DNA of 64,000 nucleotides, taken from Erythrobasidium yunnanense (lineage: Eukaryota > Basidiomycota > Cystobasidiomycetes > Erythrobasidiales > Erythrobasidiaceae). The notes under the pieces were generated by a model. It was given only the letters and a program-made list of their open reading frames with translations. It ran no database searches and was not told the DNA's origin. The translations under genes and the position numbers were made by a program. The stretch covers positions 2,031,652 through 2,095,651 of the forward strand of contig BCJC01000001.1 of assembly GCA_001600175.1 (NCBI GenBank), given 5' to 3'. This document shows positions 1 to 10,873 of the stretch, one piece after another; positions within the stretch are counted from its first letter, which is position 1; each line of letters begins with the position of its first letter.

Positions 1-246
1 GTGAAGGAGAGACAATTTGCCCGTTCTGACGCGATATTCGGGACCACGGATGCCACAGCATTATCGTGCTTGACTCTTGTAGCGCTAGCGTATGATTTTT
101 GTTTTGACATACTGGTGATGAAAGTGCTGAGTGGAAAATACGCTGCACATTTGATGATGCGAATTCGACCAGCGGGCTTGCCTTGGGTCATATTGACATA
201 ACGCCGAGACTCTGTCATCAAGCAGTTGTAACAACAACAGCAAATA

Positions 247-394
247 GGCCGTTTAGCTCAGTGGAAGAGCGGTAAGTTCCTCAAACCGTGCCCTGTTCAT
301 CCAGAAGCTCATTCTTCTCTCTAGTATGCTTAACAATTCGATTCTGTCGAATCTTGAGCGCATAAGGTCCTGAGATCAAAGCTCAGAATGGTCA
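247..394 (+). tRNA. tRNA-Val(AAC) with two intervening sequences
   Basis: A full cloverleaf forms if 272-324 and 336-358 are removed. Acceptor stem 247-253 pairs with 387-393 (7 bp, two G-U). The D stem 256-259/267-270, anticodon stem 325-329/360-364 and T stem 370-374/382-386 are all perfect. The discriminator is A394. The anticodon loop reads TTAACAC, giving anticodon AAC (Val). The A box (TAGCTCAGTGG, 254-264) and B box (GATCAAAGC, 374-382, matching GWTCRANNC) are present, and TTTT at 398-401 is a Pol III terminator. The 23 nt intron at 336-358 sits at the usual 37/38 site. The 53 nt insert lies between positions 26 and 27, starts GTAAGT and ends CTAG, like a spliceosomal intron. Position 54 is A rather than T. 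A broken gene cannot be excluded, but all four stems are intact. Confidence 0.72.
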
Positions 395-397
395 TCC

Positions 398-401
398 TTT
401 T
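398..401 (+). terminator. Pol III T-run after the tRNA
   Basis: Four Ts begin 3 nt after the discriminator base of the tRNA-Val gene, the usual minimal RNA polymerase III stop signal. Confidence 0.5.
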
Positions 402-1377
402 GCTCGGATCATGTCTGGTCGTCCCCAGGCACCGGGGTTCTTTTTTGAGCCCGCTCGCAAAGCGGCGCAAAGCTTCCAGCTCTCTTGAGACAAGCACATA
501 CGTAATGCTTACTACATATACATACACACATCAAATCGAAGGCCCACCACCAGCTTTTGCGACTCCGCAAACTGGCAGCCGATTTTATCGCATGCAAGCT
601 TCCCATCTTGGAGGCTCACAGACCGCCCGGCAGCAATTATAGCGCTATATACTACAATGACAAGTATATGGATCCAATCAAACCCTGAAGAAGTCGCTTG
701 TCTGCCAAAAAGCTGATGAAGGCCAAAATAGGGGCAGGGTCGCTGCTCTGCCTGTTGTGCGATGCTTCTATCGAAGGAGAGAACAACTCATCAGCACACT
801 CAGGGCATCTACAATAGTCGAAAGGCAGGCGAAAGAGGCTGCTTTGCAAGAAAGCCCAATCGCGCAGAGAGGGAGGACCCGTTGCCAATACTATGCAAGA
901 GTATCCTTTGCTGGCTTTGTAGCGTATTACATCTATGCTACACAAGAGGTGGGTTGCTAGCTTTCGCGCGTCTTCGCTATACTATATTGTCTTTCCGTAA
1001 AAGATCTTTTTCCCACCCATAGCCTTTGCCGTTGCTGGTTACCGTACGGACACTTGCATAGAGCCACGTCTATACGCTGACGTCGCTACGATGTGCCCAT
1101 TCTTTGCAACCTCGGCCGACACCGGATCAGGTGCCTACGGACTACCCAGCCAGAAGTTTACAGAGGGTTTACAGACGGATTGCATCGTGACTGGCTCTGT
1201 CATTCCTCTAGCGAAAGCGTAGTCCGCTATCGTCATTACTGGAGGGCAGTGAATGCCGAAAGACGAAAAGAGTTCGTCCGAAAGTGTTTCCAAGACCCAT
1301 GTGCCGCAGTCTAGCGCTATTACCGGGGTTCTGAAGGGATTGAGTGGCGGCCGATGGTGGATGACCGACACTGCAAG
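402..1377. other. no supported gene
   Basis: About 1 kb between the tRNA and the BED-finger gene. Several short open frames exist on both strands, but none shows a family motif, a plausible splice chain or consistent codon use. I see nothing I can name. Confidence 0.5.
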
Positions 1378-1925
1378 TTATCCGGCCGCCTGCTCCTGCT
1401 GCATTTCCAGCTTGGCCTGTGGCAGCTCGGAGAAAGCATCTCGTAGAATGTCTAGACCATCGACAGCTGGGCGAGAGGGACAGAAAGGCTCAAGAGTCTG
1501 TTCTGGAGTTGTGCCTTCATAGGCTGGAGATTCAGAAGGCACGTCCTCGGAAGCTACTTCAGGTTCGGGAGATTCAGGTATGAGAGCTTCAGGTTCAGAA
1601 GCTATAGACCAGTCAGCTACAATTACTCATGACGAATGCTAATGAAAGTGAACGCACAGGAGGTCGAACGAGTTGCATCAGCAGCTTCGTTGTCAGCCGA
1701 GACGCGCCGTTTGGCTCGCACAGCTTCCAAGTCATCGAGACACTCTTGACGCTGCTGTTCTGTGAGAATCGCTTCGTGCTGTCCCAATAGATGCCATGCT
1801 TTACTGCCAACTTGGCGGTCGGGCCGCCTGTGACAGATCTTGCAGCGCAGGACCTTGTGCTTTCGCCCTTTGGTAGCTGTCCGTAGCTCGAAGAAATCTA
1901 GCAGATGATATTGCTCTTGCTGCAT
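1378..1925 (-). CDS. small BED-type zinc-finger protein
   Basis: Two exons (1925-1658, 1601-1378) give 163 aa. The intron has donor GTGCGT, branch GCTGAC and acceptor CTATAG, and the frame closes exactly. Around residues 25-50 there is a BED-like finger: Cys-x2-Cys (CKIC), 13 residues, then His-x4-His (HLLGQH). The second half is acidic and rich in Ser, Pro and Glu, with repeated SEPE/SPEPE pieces, like an activation or linker region. BED fingers bind DNA and occur in chromatin factors and hAT transposases. No transposase domain follows here, so a stand-alone or domesticated DNA-binding protein is inferred. The start is the first ATG. The frame stays open upstream to a possible acceptor near 1980, so a 5' exon may be missing. 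Confidence 0.55.
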
Positions 1926-2346
1926 GTGTGACGTGAGCAGCTTGAGGTCGAACGTCAAGAGACTTCTCGAAGGATTCTAGCAGGACAGCCGGCTGACGAC
2001 CGCCCTTTGGCTTTCAGAGCATTCGTCTCGTTGACGCTTTGATTTGCATGTCTGCTTGCATCAAGCGTCGTCCAATGTTGCAGCAGTATTGGCGAAGAGG
2101 CGACCGGGACACCATGGCAGGCTTTCCGACTATCAAACTAGAAGAGCGAGACTCCCGGTAGTCGCACAGCCTTGCTCATAACCGTTGCATCTTCAAGTTC
2201 TACCTGTTCGAAAGACCGATCTCATAAAAAAGTGATTTCGTAATATTGTTCATGCAGGGCGCCGCTCGCTCCCCGAGATCCGGTCATTCTGGAATACCTT
2301 CTCTTCTTCTTCTCTTTCTTTCTCATCTCTATCATATCCAATTGTT
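1926..2346. other. divergent intergenic region
   Basis: It lies between the BED-finger gene (minus) and the FAD monooxygenase (plus). The last 40 bases before the plus-strand ATG are a C/T-rich tract (2285-2335), common upstream of fungal start codons. Nothing else is recognisable. Confidence 0.4.
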
Positions 2347-4211
2347 ATGAGCGCATCGACCAAACCGCTGCGCGTTGCAGTCGTTGGAGGAGGTAAAGCA
2401 GAAAGTCAAGTCCGACTTCGACAAGTTCTGATCGCATTCACAGGCATTGCTGGTCTGTCTCTGGCTGTCGGCATCCTTCAGGAAATAGCGAATGGCGCAA
2501 ACATACAACTCACTATTTATGAGCAAGCTGCAAGTCCGATATATGACCCATCCGCTGGTCCCGCTGAAACCACCCCTAACAGTCTCGCTTCGCGGAAATC
2601 GGTGCTGGAGTTTCGCTGGGACCAAATTGTATGTCGCTTCAGTCATTCGTAGCGTGGGTACACCACTGATATCAGCTTCCAGCACGCATAGCATTCGATG
2701 TCAGTCCGCCAGCTACAAGACAGCACACCCGGCTCACATCCCCTTCCAGCGTCTTGGGCTCTCCAAGCAGCTAGAAAGTCTAGGTCACAGCGACAAAGAT
2801 ACAAAGGATCTCTGGTTCGAGTTTCGCTTCTCAGAGGCCAATCATCCTAGATGCGGTGAAGTCATTACCTCGGTCATTGGTGCAAATGCTGGAAGCGGAC
2901 ATGTCTATAGGTGGGTCATCCTTGCTCCTAGTGGATGCCGCTGACGGCTTCATACAGAGCCGACCTGCTGGACCACCTTATTGCGAAAGTTCCGACCGAA
3001 TACTGCAAGCACAACAAGCGTGTAGTCGAATGTAAGCGGTTCAGCTTCGATACAAGGAAGTATTCTGACAAGTGCGCAGATGAATCGCACCCCGACAAGG
3101 CTGTCCTAAAGTTCGCAGACGGAACTCAAGAAGAGACAGACCTGATAGTCGCATGCGATGGAGTCAAGTCACCGCTCCGCAAAGCATTGTATAAAAAGCT
3201 AGGCAAGGATAGCAAAGTTCAGCAAGAGAAGTATGCCGAATGGATTGCATGGCGAGGTGAGCTACAAAGCTGTGAGACGGACCGGGCCTAATGTCGTTCT
3301 AGGTCTGATTCCGCAGGAGACATACGAAGCCGCGATGGGAAGAGAAACAAAGTATCCTCAAATGCTGATTGGCCTGGACAGGCATATTCTAGTAAGCTCT
3401 GAATCTTGCTATCAGATCTCGGCTAATCGGATTGGCAGACCTTCCCAGTCAAGAATGGCGCTGTTATGAACTTGGTTGGTTTCGTTAGAGAGTAAGCTCC
3501 TCCCCTTCGTCGCGCTGGAAAACGTTGACGATGACCCGTATCAGCCCCGAGCGCAAGAAATTGGGCAACCACGATGCACCTTGGCAGGAAGAGCGGCCGC
3601 GAGAGGAGATGCTGGAAGATTTCAAAGGCTTCACGCCTGCGGTCGTTGAACTTATCAAAGGCATACCAAGGACCTCCATTTGGGGCATATTGTAAGTTCC
3701 GCTCCTCATCCATAGAGCAAGGACTCCGACTGATCAACTGTGCTGCAGCGACCTTCCCCCACTTCCAGTGTCCATTGGAGATCGCATAATTCTGGCAGGA
3801 GATGCTGCGCACGCTACCACACCCCACCAAGGCGCTGGAGCCGGACAGGCTGTCGAAGATGCCTTGTTCTTAGCTCGTCTACTCGGTCATACCAACATCA
3901 ATGGCAACCCAACTCAGGATACGATCAAAGCTGCTTTGCAGATCTATCAGGATATTAGGCATCAGCGGGCAGCGAATGTTCAGGTTACCAGTGCGCAGGC
4001 TGGGCTCCTTTATGAGGGTCGCGGAGTCAATGGAGAAGGGCAGGACTTTGACAAAGTCAAGGCGAATCTTGATGCGCGCATGAAGTGGGTTGCCAAACAC
4101 TTTGACGAAACTGCTGGAATCACTGACGACTTGCTTCTTCCTAGGTGGATCTGGGAGTTTGATCTGGACAAGGAGCTGGCGGTTATGCACGAAAGGGCTA
4201 GTCAGATATGA
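2347..4211 (+). CDS. FAD-dependent monooxygenase (salicylate hydroxylase-like)
   Basis: Ten exons (2347-2392, 2444-2529, 2583-2628, 2683-2699, 2750-2910, 2958-3256, 3303-3391, 3439-3491, 3545-3691, 3749-4211) encode 468 aa. The N-terminal Rossmann motif VVGGGIAGLSLA is joined across intron 1. The family motif after it (EIGAGVSLGPN) is followed by the FDRLGL segment, assembled through a 17 nt exon. The GD motif that binds the FAD ribityl chain is LAGDAAHATTPHQGAG. These define group A flavoprotein hydroxylases, which use NAD(P)H and O2 to hydroxylate aromatic acids. The substrate is not readable from sequence. Intron 2 (2530-2582) is a GC-AG intron with donor GCAAGT. No signal peptide is seen, so it is probably cytosolic. 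Confidence 0.88.
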
Positions 4212-4381
4212 TGTGGCTGCATGCTATGTATCTAGTCATTGCTGCGCTTCCTTCTGTGCATTGCCGAGTCAGTTCCTTGGTCACGTGCCCGCCGTTTGTG
4301 ACCATTTCAGCCCAAAGTGCGAATCGTTGCTTCTTGGCTCTCTTCTTTCTTCCTTCTCTTTCCTCCCTTCTCCCTCTCTCG

Positions 4382-7310
4382 ATGCCCTTTTCGACCTACC
4401 TTCTGCCAGCGGCGACCGCGTCGACGGTCTTGACGACTTTGGCTGCATTGCAGTTCATTGCTGCACCTCCGTCAAGACATGGCTTGTCTCTGCCTGCTCT
4501 GCGTTCTCAGCATCTACTCTTGTTGCTGAGCGGCTTCACTGCCGCTGTCTCTGCTGCTCTCGCTGCACATCTGGCCCTGGGAGCCACGCGTCTCCAAAGT
4601 CAGCACAGCAGCCCGGAAGAGCCTGAAGATTCCAGCTCTGACGCAAAGAAGTCTGACAAGAAGGACAAGACAGAGAAAGATGACAAAGACAAGTCCGACG
4701 ATGCAGAGTCATCCGGAAAGCGTTGGCTGAAGAGTGAGCTTGGGCCTGCTTGTCCGACATGCAACTCGCCTGCTGACTGTTCTCACATGTATCAGAACAA
4801 GAGATATGGTCTGAGACTGCTGAAGACTGGGTCGACCATACGCGGAAGCAAGACGACGAGGATGAAGATGATGACGATGAAGAGCACAAGAGATACTTGT
4901 TTTACGTGAAACACCGTTTCCTCCCCAAGCAGCCGAACAGCGAAGGCTATGTCGTGGTGCAGTTCAAGCGCTCACAGCATATTGTCGACTGTTTGAGGTT
5001 AATTATAAAGCACGCCGAGGATTTATTCGAAGATAAGGCTAGCGTGGACGCGAAAGAGCTGTTTCTGGCGAAAGAACAGATTCAGAGCACATTGAGCGGG
5101 CTGAAGGAAGAGCTAGAATCGCGCAAAGATGAAGAGGGTGCCGAGGAAGACGAGAATGAGAGCAAGGATGTGGAAAGCGGAGAAATTAAGCCACAGAAGC
5201 CCTCTGAAGTAGAGATGACCATGAAGGAGGAGGAAGCGAAGCCTGTCACATCTGCCGATGACAAAGACGACAAAGCTACAGTAGCGGAGGAAGCCAGCGC
5301 ATCTGTCCACGAAGACGAAGATGCAGACGCTGAAGAATCGAAAGTCGTAACAAAAGTCCCGTATGCCGAACTCAAAGAGAAAATAGAACACATCCAGATC
5401 CTGCTGGACTTCATAACCGAACACTTCGCTTCCATCCAAGGCAAGCTGGACAGGATCCTTCCCAAAGGTATGATATCCTTCAAGCTGCTCTGGTGCGTCA
5501 TCAAGCCGGGCATGATCGTCAAGATGAATCACCAAGCTTCGGGCGAATCTGTAAGCTGCCATTTAGAGTGCATCCGCCTAGCAACCCTGACAGTCTCAAT
5601 CCCGTACACAGTATGCTATGATACTTCGAAGATGTAATTATCGTACAACGATGGCAGGCGAACAATTCTTCCTGTCTGGTTTCCAGCTCAATTGGCAGGG
5701 CGAGAAGTTCGTGAGAGTGCCGGAATCCGAGACTATCTCAGCCTTCACTGGGTTACGAAAGCTCCAAAGTCTGGATTGCTCTTTCCTAACAGACTCCGAT
5801 AGGGCCTTCTTCCTAGGTAAGTTCGCCCGGTCAAGAGCCGGTGCCCGCACTAAACACATATATGGGCTGCAGAGCGCGGCAAAAAGTATGCTCAATATGC
5901 TGGTCCCTACTTCATGCAGTTTACTGGTGCGCTCATAACACCGGGAATGAAGCCTGGTACTTGGATCAAAAGCCGTGCCGACGGACGGTGCATGATCGAT
6001 ATGTCAGGCTTTAGGAAGATGCGTCCTTCGGAAGATGTCTGGGACTACCTAGACTACGACGACGATGACGATGATGACTATTACTCGGATAGCGGATATG
6101 GCCAAGACACCAAAGCGCGCGACGTCGGCTTGCCAGTACAGCTCGAAACCCTTACAGAAGATCAACACTACATCCTCACTCCTCCTACGGTGTATGGGTT
6201 TAGCTTTGTCCTGAAGGAATGGGGTCAGATGCTAGTCGACAGCTTTCAGGAGATTTCGTTTGATGAGCATGCATATGACCATCTTGAGCTGGACGCAGAT
6301 CACAAGGTATATACCGTCATTGACCATTCATGATCGCCTCATGCTGATCCATGTGCATCAGACTCTGATCCGGGCCCTGGTCGATGCAAGTCAAGGCGAC
6401 AGGAGCGACCAGCTCATTAGCGATGTCGTACAAGGCAAAGGAGGTGGTATCATTGCAGTCTTGCATGGTAACCCTGGTGTGGTGTGTAGCGCCACGGATG
6501 CTGAACAGATTAAGAATACTGACTTCGCTATATCGTAGGGCAAGACCCTGACGGCGGAAGCTGTGGCGGAGCTACTCAAGAGGCCATTGTACCTGCAGGG
6601 CGCAGGAGACCTTGGAACAGATGCAGCCACGCTCGAGCATCGCTTACGAGATACGCTCGAAATCGCTAGGGTCTGGAAAGCTGTCGTGCTGATAGATGAA
6701 GGTAAGGGAGTGAGGGTCTGCCATCAACGCGTCGACTGATATCAACTGTCTGTCACCCTTAGCCGACATCTTTCTGGAAGCTCGTTCGCATCACGAGATC
6801 TCCCGGAATGCCCTAGTCGGTGTCTTCCTGCGAACCCTCGAATACCAGCAAGGCATCCTGTTCCTCACCACAAACAGGGTGAAGAGCTTCGACGAGGCTT
6901 TCCTATCTCGCTTCAGTGTCGCGATCCGCTACCCCGACTTGGATGTGTCACGACGCAAGAAGGTCTGGAGCAAGTTCCTTGTCATGGCTGGGGTGGATCT
7001 AGAGGGTCCTTCGCCTCTTCCTATCACCGATGGAAGCACGCATACGAACGGCACGGGCACTCCGAAGTCTCTAATCACCAAGAAGGATCTCAATCGGTTC
7101 GCCGCAGAGCCATTGAATGGAAGAGTAGTCAAGCAGACAGTCAGGACTGCTCAAGCGCTTGCGATCAGCAATAATGAGCCTCTCAACGCTCAGCATATTG
7201 ATCAGATCTTACGCATCAACAAGCGCTTCCAGGAGGATTTCGAATCGGCTGCTCCAGATTACGCAGCCGCTGGAGAAGGATGGCAATCTCGTTCTAGTCT
7301 GTATCGCTGA
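4382..7310 (+). CDS. membrane-anchored AAA-family ATPase
   Basis: Seven exons (4382-4733, 4796-5550, 5612-5816, 5873-6306, 6362-6481, 6539-6701, 6763-7310) encode 858 aa. The N-terminus has two hydrophobic stretches (about residues 5-30 and 38-65). A highly charged Asp/Glu/Lys linker follows. The middle carries the fungal domain usual ahead of such ATPases (FYVKHRF..., ISFKLLW..., QFFLSGFQLNWQG). The C-terminal AAA module has Walker A GNPGVGKT, split by intron 5, Walker B VVLIDEAD and a sensor/Arg-finger region (LTTNR, FLSRF). The family is widespread in fungi with unknown substrates. The hydrophobic start suggests anchoring to an organelle membrane. A C/T-rich tract precedes the chosen ATG. 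It follows the monooxygenase stop by 170 bp on the same strand. Confidence 0.85.
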
Positions 7311-7526
7311 TATGCATTCGTTCCGTATATGTTTTCGGTCTTTCAGTCCTTTTCGTTCAGCAAGCTCAGCAGGATATACGGTTGTTTCATACCTACGGCA
7401 GTGTAGTATGCAGTGAAGTTGTCTGTTTAGATTTCAGTATAGAAGAATTGGACAAGTTTCGCCAAGACATGTCCCTGTCTCGCAATCATTGCTTCGGACT
7501 CCTCTTGAGAGCCAAACAAATTGAGC

Positions 7527-8670
7527 ATGTCTTCGATTCTGGTATACTCACGCACGGCAGTCGGTCTGCCAACGAAGGAAGCATACCCACAGCTGAAATG
7601 AACGACAGGGATATCGTCACGATAGTATACCGACAGCACAGAATGTGATACGCGAAATGGGCTATAACGCAACATTCAGTGAAGATCCGGCATCCTTTGC
7701 GAACAGTACTACTCTTTCTGGTTATCAGGCCATTGTTTTCCTATCAAACAGCGACGAAGATCTGGACGATCCTCAGCAGAAGGCGAATCTGGAAGCGTAT
7801 CTCGTCAACGGAGGAGGGCTTGTTGGCATACATTCTGCTACTGCATCCCTCTTCTCTACTCCTTGGTATGGCACGGCGTTTGGCGCTTTCTTCGATTATC
7901 ATCCGGCTCTCCAGAACGCGACTTTCGTAGTTGTCAACGATTCCCATCCTTCTACATCTTCCCTTCCCCCACGTTGGAACTTTGTAGAGGAAGTATATTG
8001 CTTCCGCTCGGATCCTAGAGCAACAAACGTATCGGTAAGTCAGCAGTCACCGCACCTGTTTCGCAACAGGATCGTCGATTTAGACGACAGACTGGCGAGA
8101 GTAGACTCCATAGAATAGCTGAAAGCTTCGGTGCTGACATGCCTTCAGCTGCTTATGACCGTAGATCCCGATTCCTACGAAGACTCGAATAAAGCAAATA
8201 CTGCACGGCGGCAAGGCGATCCGCACCCAATAGCTTGGTACCGCGAAGGTGGTGTAGATCTTGGTAATGGAACAATGACGAATGGCGCGAACTCGACCAA
8301 CGGGACAATCGTCGAGCAAGGCTCTTTCTTCATGCCTGGCCGAATGTGGTGAGCAGCAGTACTTGGACAGCGTTACTAGCCCAATACTGATGACTCGGGC
8401 AGGTATACGTCGTTAGGGCACACCATCGAGATATGGAATGACCCAACTTTCCAGTCTCATATCAAGGGAGGCATAGACTGGGTGGTTAGTAATTCCACCA
8501 ATACGACTACGCAGAGCAACGCTTCCATACCTTCCACTGGCAACACTGTCGGTACCGGAAAATCATCGCAGCCCGCTTCTGGCGGAGGTTCTGCCCTTGG
8601 TGGACACAAAGTCGCACTCCTGCTGGTTGTATCCCTAGCCATACTTGCATTAACCAGCTTGAGCTTCTGA
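7527..8670 (+). CDS. ThuA-like domain protein with C-terminal hydrophobic tail
   Basis: Four exons (7527-7559, 7609-8034, 8149-8348, 8403-8670) encode 308 aa. The first joins to give ILVYSRTAGYRHDSIP, the opening strand of the ThuA fold, a class I glutamine-amidotransferase-like fold first met in bacterial trehalose utilisation. Further ThuA motifs are GGGLVGIHSA, HPIAWYRE and SLGHT near the end of the domain. After the domain come an Asn/Ser/Thr-rich spacer and a final 20-residue hydrophobic segment, as in GPI- or tail-anchored proteins. No N-terminal signal peptide is present with this start, which fits tail anchoring better than a GPI anchor unless a 5' exon is missing. Intron 1 could use GTCGGT or the GC site 3 nt upstream. 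The enzymatic role is unknown. Confidence 0.75.
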
Positions 8671-9146
8671 TATGGCGTGACTACATTTGCTTGAAGGTCA
8701 AGCAGTCTTCGCATAGTCTTCTTGAACGACGACTTGAAAGCGCAGGACATGAAGGGCTTCTGGCTGCCTGACGCGCCCGCACGCGCCATGTAGGCGGCTA
8801 TTGGCATTTATAGTGCACTCACTGCCGTGCTGCTTTGGGCACTGAGCCTCCAGTCAGCTGTGGCAGGCACGTAGCGTAGCGTACCATCACTCGCTGTGTC
8901 GCATCCGCAATGTCACTTACCGAGATTCACCTTACTTCTAGGAGGCTGTCGGCGTCGGAGGGCGGTTGACCCCTAACGCCGCCGTCTTTTTTGAGAGTCG
9001 AGAATAGACAGGGATTGATTGATCTTCCAGAGCTCGATACCTATAAGTGCGAAGCTCACACATCTACTCCTCTTCTCATCCTTCTGTATCGTCGTTCCAA
9101 AGAACCTCTTCTCCACCTCAAACTCGACCGCACCTGTTCCACGAAG
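8671..9146. other. intergenic region upstream of the aldo/keto reductase
   Basis: It holds no coding signal. A TATA-like TATAAG lies at 9042-9047, about 100 bp before the reductase ATG, followed by a C/T-rich stretch. Confidence 0.4.
9042..9047 (+). promoter_or_regulatory. TATA-like box of the aldo/keto reductase
   Basis: TATAAG about 100 bp upstream of the start at 9147. Position and sequence suit a fungal core promoter. There is no further proof. Confidence 0.3.
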
Positions 9147-10473
9147 ATGGTCAAAACGATACCTTTCGCACATACCCATGTGAATAGTCCAGGCCTGGGC
9201 TGTATGGGGATGTCATTCGGTCTAGGGACCAACCTCGACTTCGATCAAGCCGAACCTGTCCTGCTCAAGGCGATCGAGCTGGGATGCACTTTCTGGGATA
9301 CTGCTGTCAGTCCGCAGAGTATTTATGAGGGTCTGACTGAGATGCTGAGACTCTGCTCAGGTCGTATACGCAGCCGGGATCAACGAAAAGCTTCTTGGCG
9401 ACTTCATCAGGAAGCATAACGTGCGGGACAAGGTCTTCATTGCTTCAAAGTGCGGATTCGACATCGATTGGGAGACCAAGAAACCCAACGGCGTGACCAA
9501 CTCTGCCGAGCATATCAAGACATACATCGGTGAGCATTCCTTTGCGCCGGTAGAGGCTGAATCAAGCTGAGACACGGTTCTCAGATGGTACCGTTGAGAG
9601 ACTTGGCTTCACGCCCGATCTATACTACCTTCACAGAATCGATCCAAGTCAGCACGATGCTTCACCAATGATGAGTGAGACCAACGGACTGAGCAGAGGT
9701 TTCTCTATTGCAGATACGCCTCTCGAAGAATCTATTCCAGCCCTTGATGAGATCCGAAAAGCTGGAAAGACCAAGTATATCGGACTCTCTGAATGCTCAG
9801 CTGCCACACTGCGCAAAGCCAACTCCAGTGCGCCTATATTCTCTGTCTCCCTCTTTCGGTATAAGCACTTACTGATGTAGCATGTCTATATAGTCGCCAA
9901 GATCGATGCTCTGCAAGCTGAATACTCAGCCTTTGAGACAATACACGAAAGTGACGATCTCATCGCAACTGCAAAGGAACTAGGTATTGCTTATGTGTAC
10001 GATTTGATCCATCGACTTACTTGCGAAGTCGTTAGCTGAGATTCCTGGATCGTGAAAACAGCGCTTACAGTCCACTGGGACATGGTTGGCTCGTTGAAGA
10101 CTTCCCCTTTAAGTCGCCAGATGACTTCGCGCCCGATGACTTCCGTCGGACCTGTGAGTGTGCAATATTGGTTCATCATCAACACCTTGCTGATCTCCGT
10201 CTCGACACAGCTCCGAAATTCCAGGGCGAGAATTTCTACAAGAATCGAGCCATTTTGACTGAATTCCAGAAGTTGGCCAAACGCAAGGGATGTACCTTAT
10301 CTCAGATAGCGCTGGCCTGGGTAGCTGCTCAAGGCATGATTGCCATTCCTGGAACGACAAAAGTCCACCGTCTCGAGGACAATTTCGCTTCGAGGGACGT
10401 GGATTTCACAGATGAGGAATTTGGGGAAATGAGGAGGCTTGTGGATTCCGCTAAACCGGAAGGAAATAGGTGA
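9147..10473 (+). CDS. aldo/keto reductase
   Basis: Seven exons (9147-9305, 9361-9529, 9585-9647, 9714-9827, 9894-9996, 10062-10153, 10211-10473) encode 320 aa. Family motifs follow in order. [12 protein letters not shown] lies at the N-terminus. The catalytic Asp/Tyr region FWDTAVVYAAG has an intron after the Asp-Thr-Ala. Then come the Lys strand [16 protein letters not shown] (catalytic His), [12 protein letters not shown], and [13 protein letters not shown] for the NADPH phosphate. It resembles the YakC/pyridoxal-reductase type of NADPH-dependent reductases acting on aldehydes and ketones. The exact substrate is unknown. The exon 4/5 junction uses the second of two nearby acceptors to keep frame. 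Probably cytosolic. Confidence 0.9.
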
Positions 10474-10873
10474 TTTCGATATCCTTGCCCGAGGAAGATA
10501 TGTCGCTGAACGAATTATGCTTTGTCGCCGCGCAGATATGGCGAAGCTCACCAGAAGATTATAGGGCATTGATCAGTGCATCACGATCCTGGTCTTTCCA
10601 GCACATCGGCCAAGCGCCATACTCTCTGGCAACGTTAGCCGATGCATTAGAGGGTTTAGGATTGCAATAGCAACAACAACTACAACCTCCTGATTCAGCT
10701 GGGAAGAGGTTGAACATACACTTATCGCTAGCCTCGCATTGAGCGGGAAGAAGGTCGTCGACGTAGACTGTCCCCTGAGACTGAAGTGGCTGTCGTTGTG
10801 CTTGGTCCGAACGATCTACGGGAAGAGATAGTTTCTCCAACAGAAGTAGCGGACTGCGGAGTACAGAGTTCAA
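10474..10873. other. convergent intergenic region
   Basis: A stretch of 400 bp between the 3' ends of the aldo/keto reductase (plus) and seipin (minus). It includes a CAA-rich run near 10670-10685. No gene or clear terminator is recognisable. Confidence 0.4.

Noticed and set aside
1378-1925. hAT transposon remnant
   Set aside because: A BED finger alone is not enough. No transposase core, terminal inverted repeats or target duplication were found nearby.
4208-4381. upstream ATG overlapping the monooxygenase stop as the ATPase start
   Set aside because: It would overlap the previous coding region by 4 bases and add a non-conserved Cys/Ser/Leu-rich leader. The ATG at 4382 follows a typical C/T tract.
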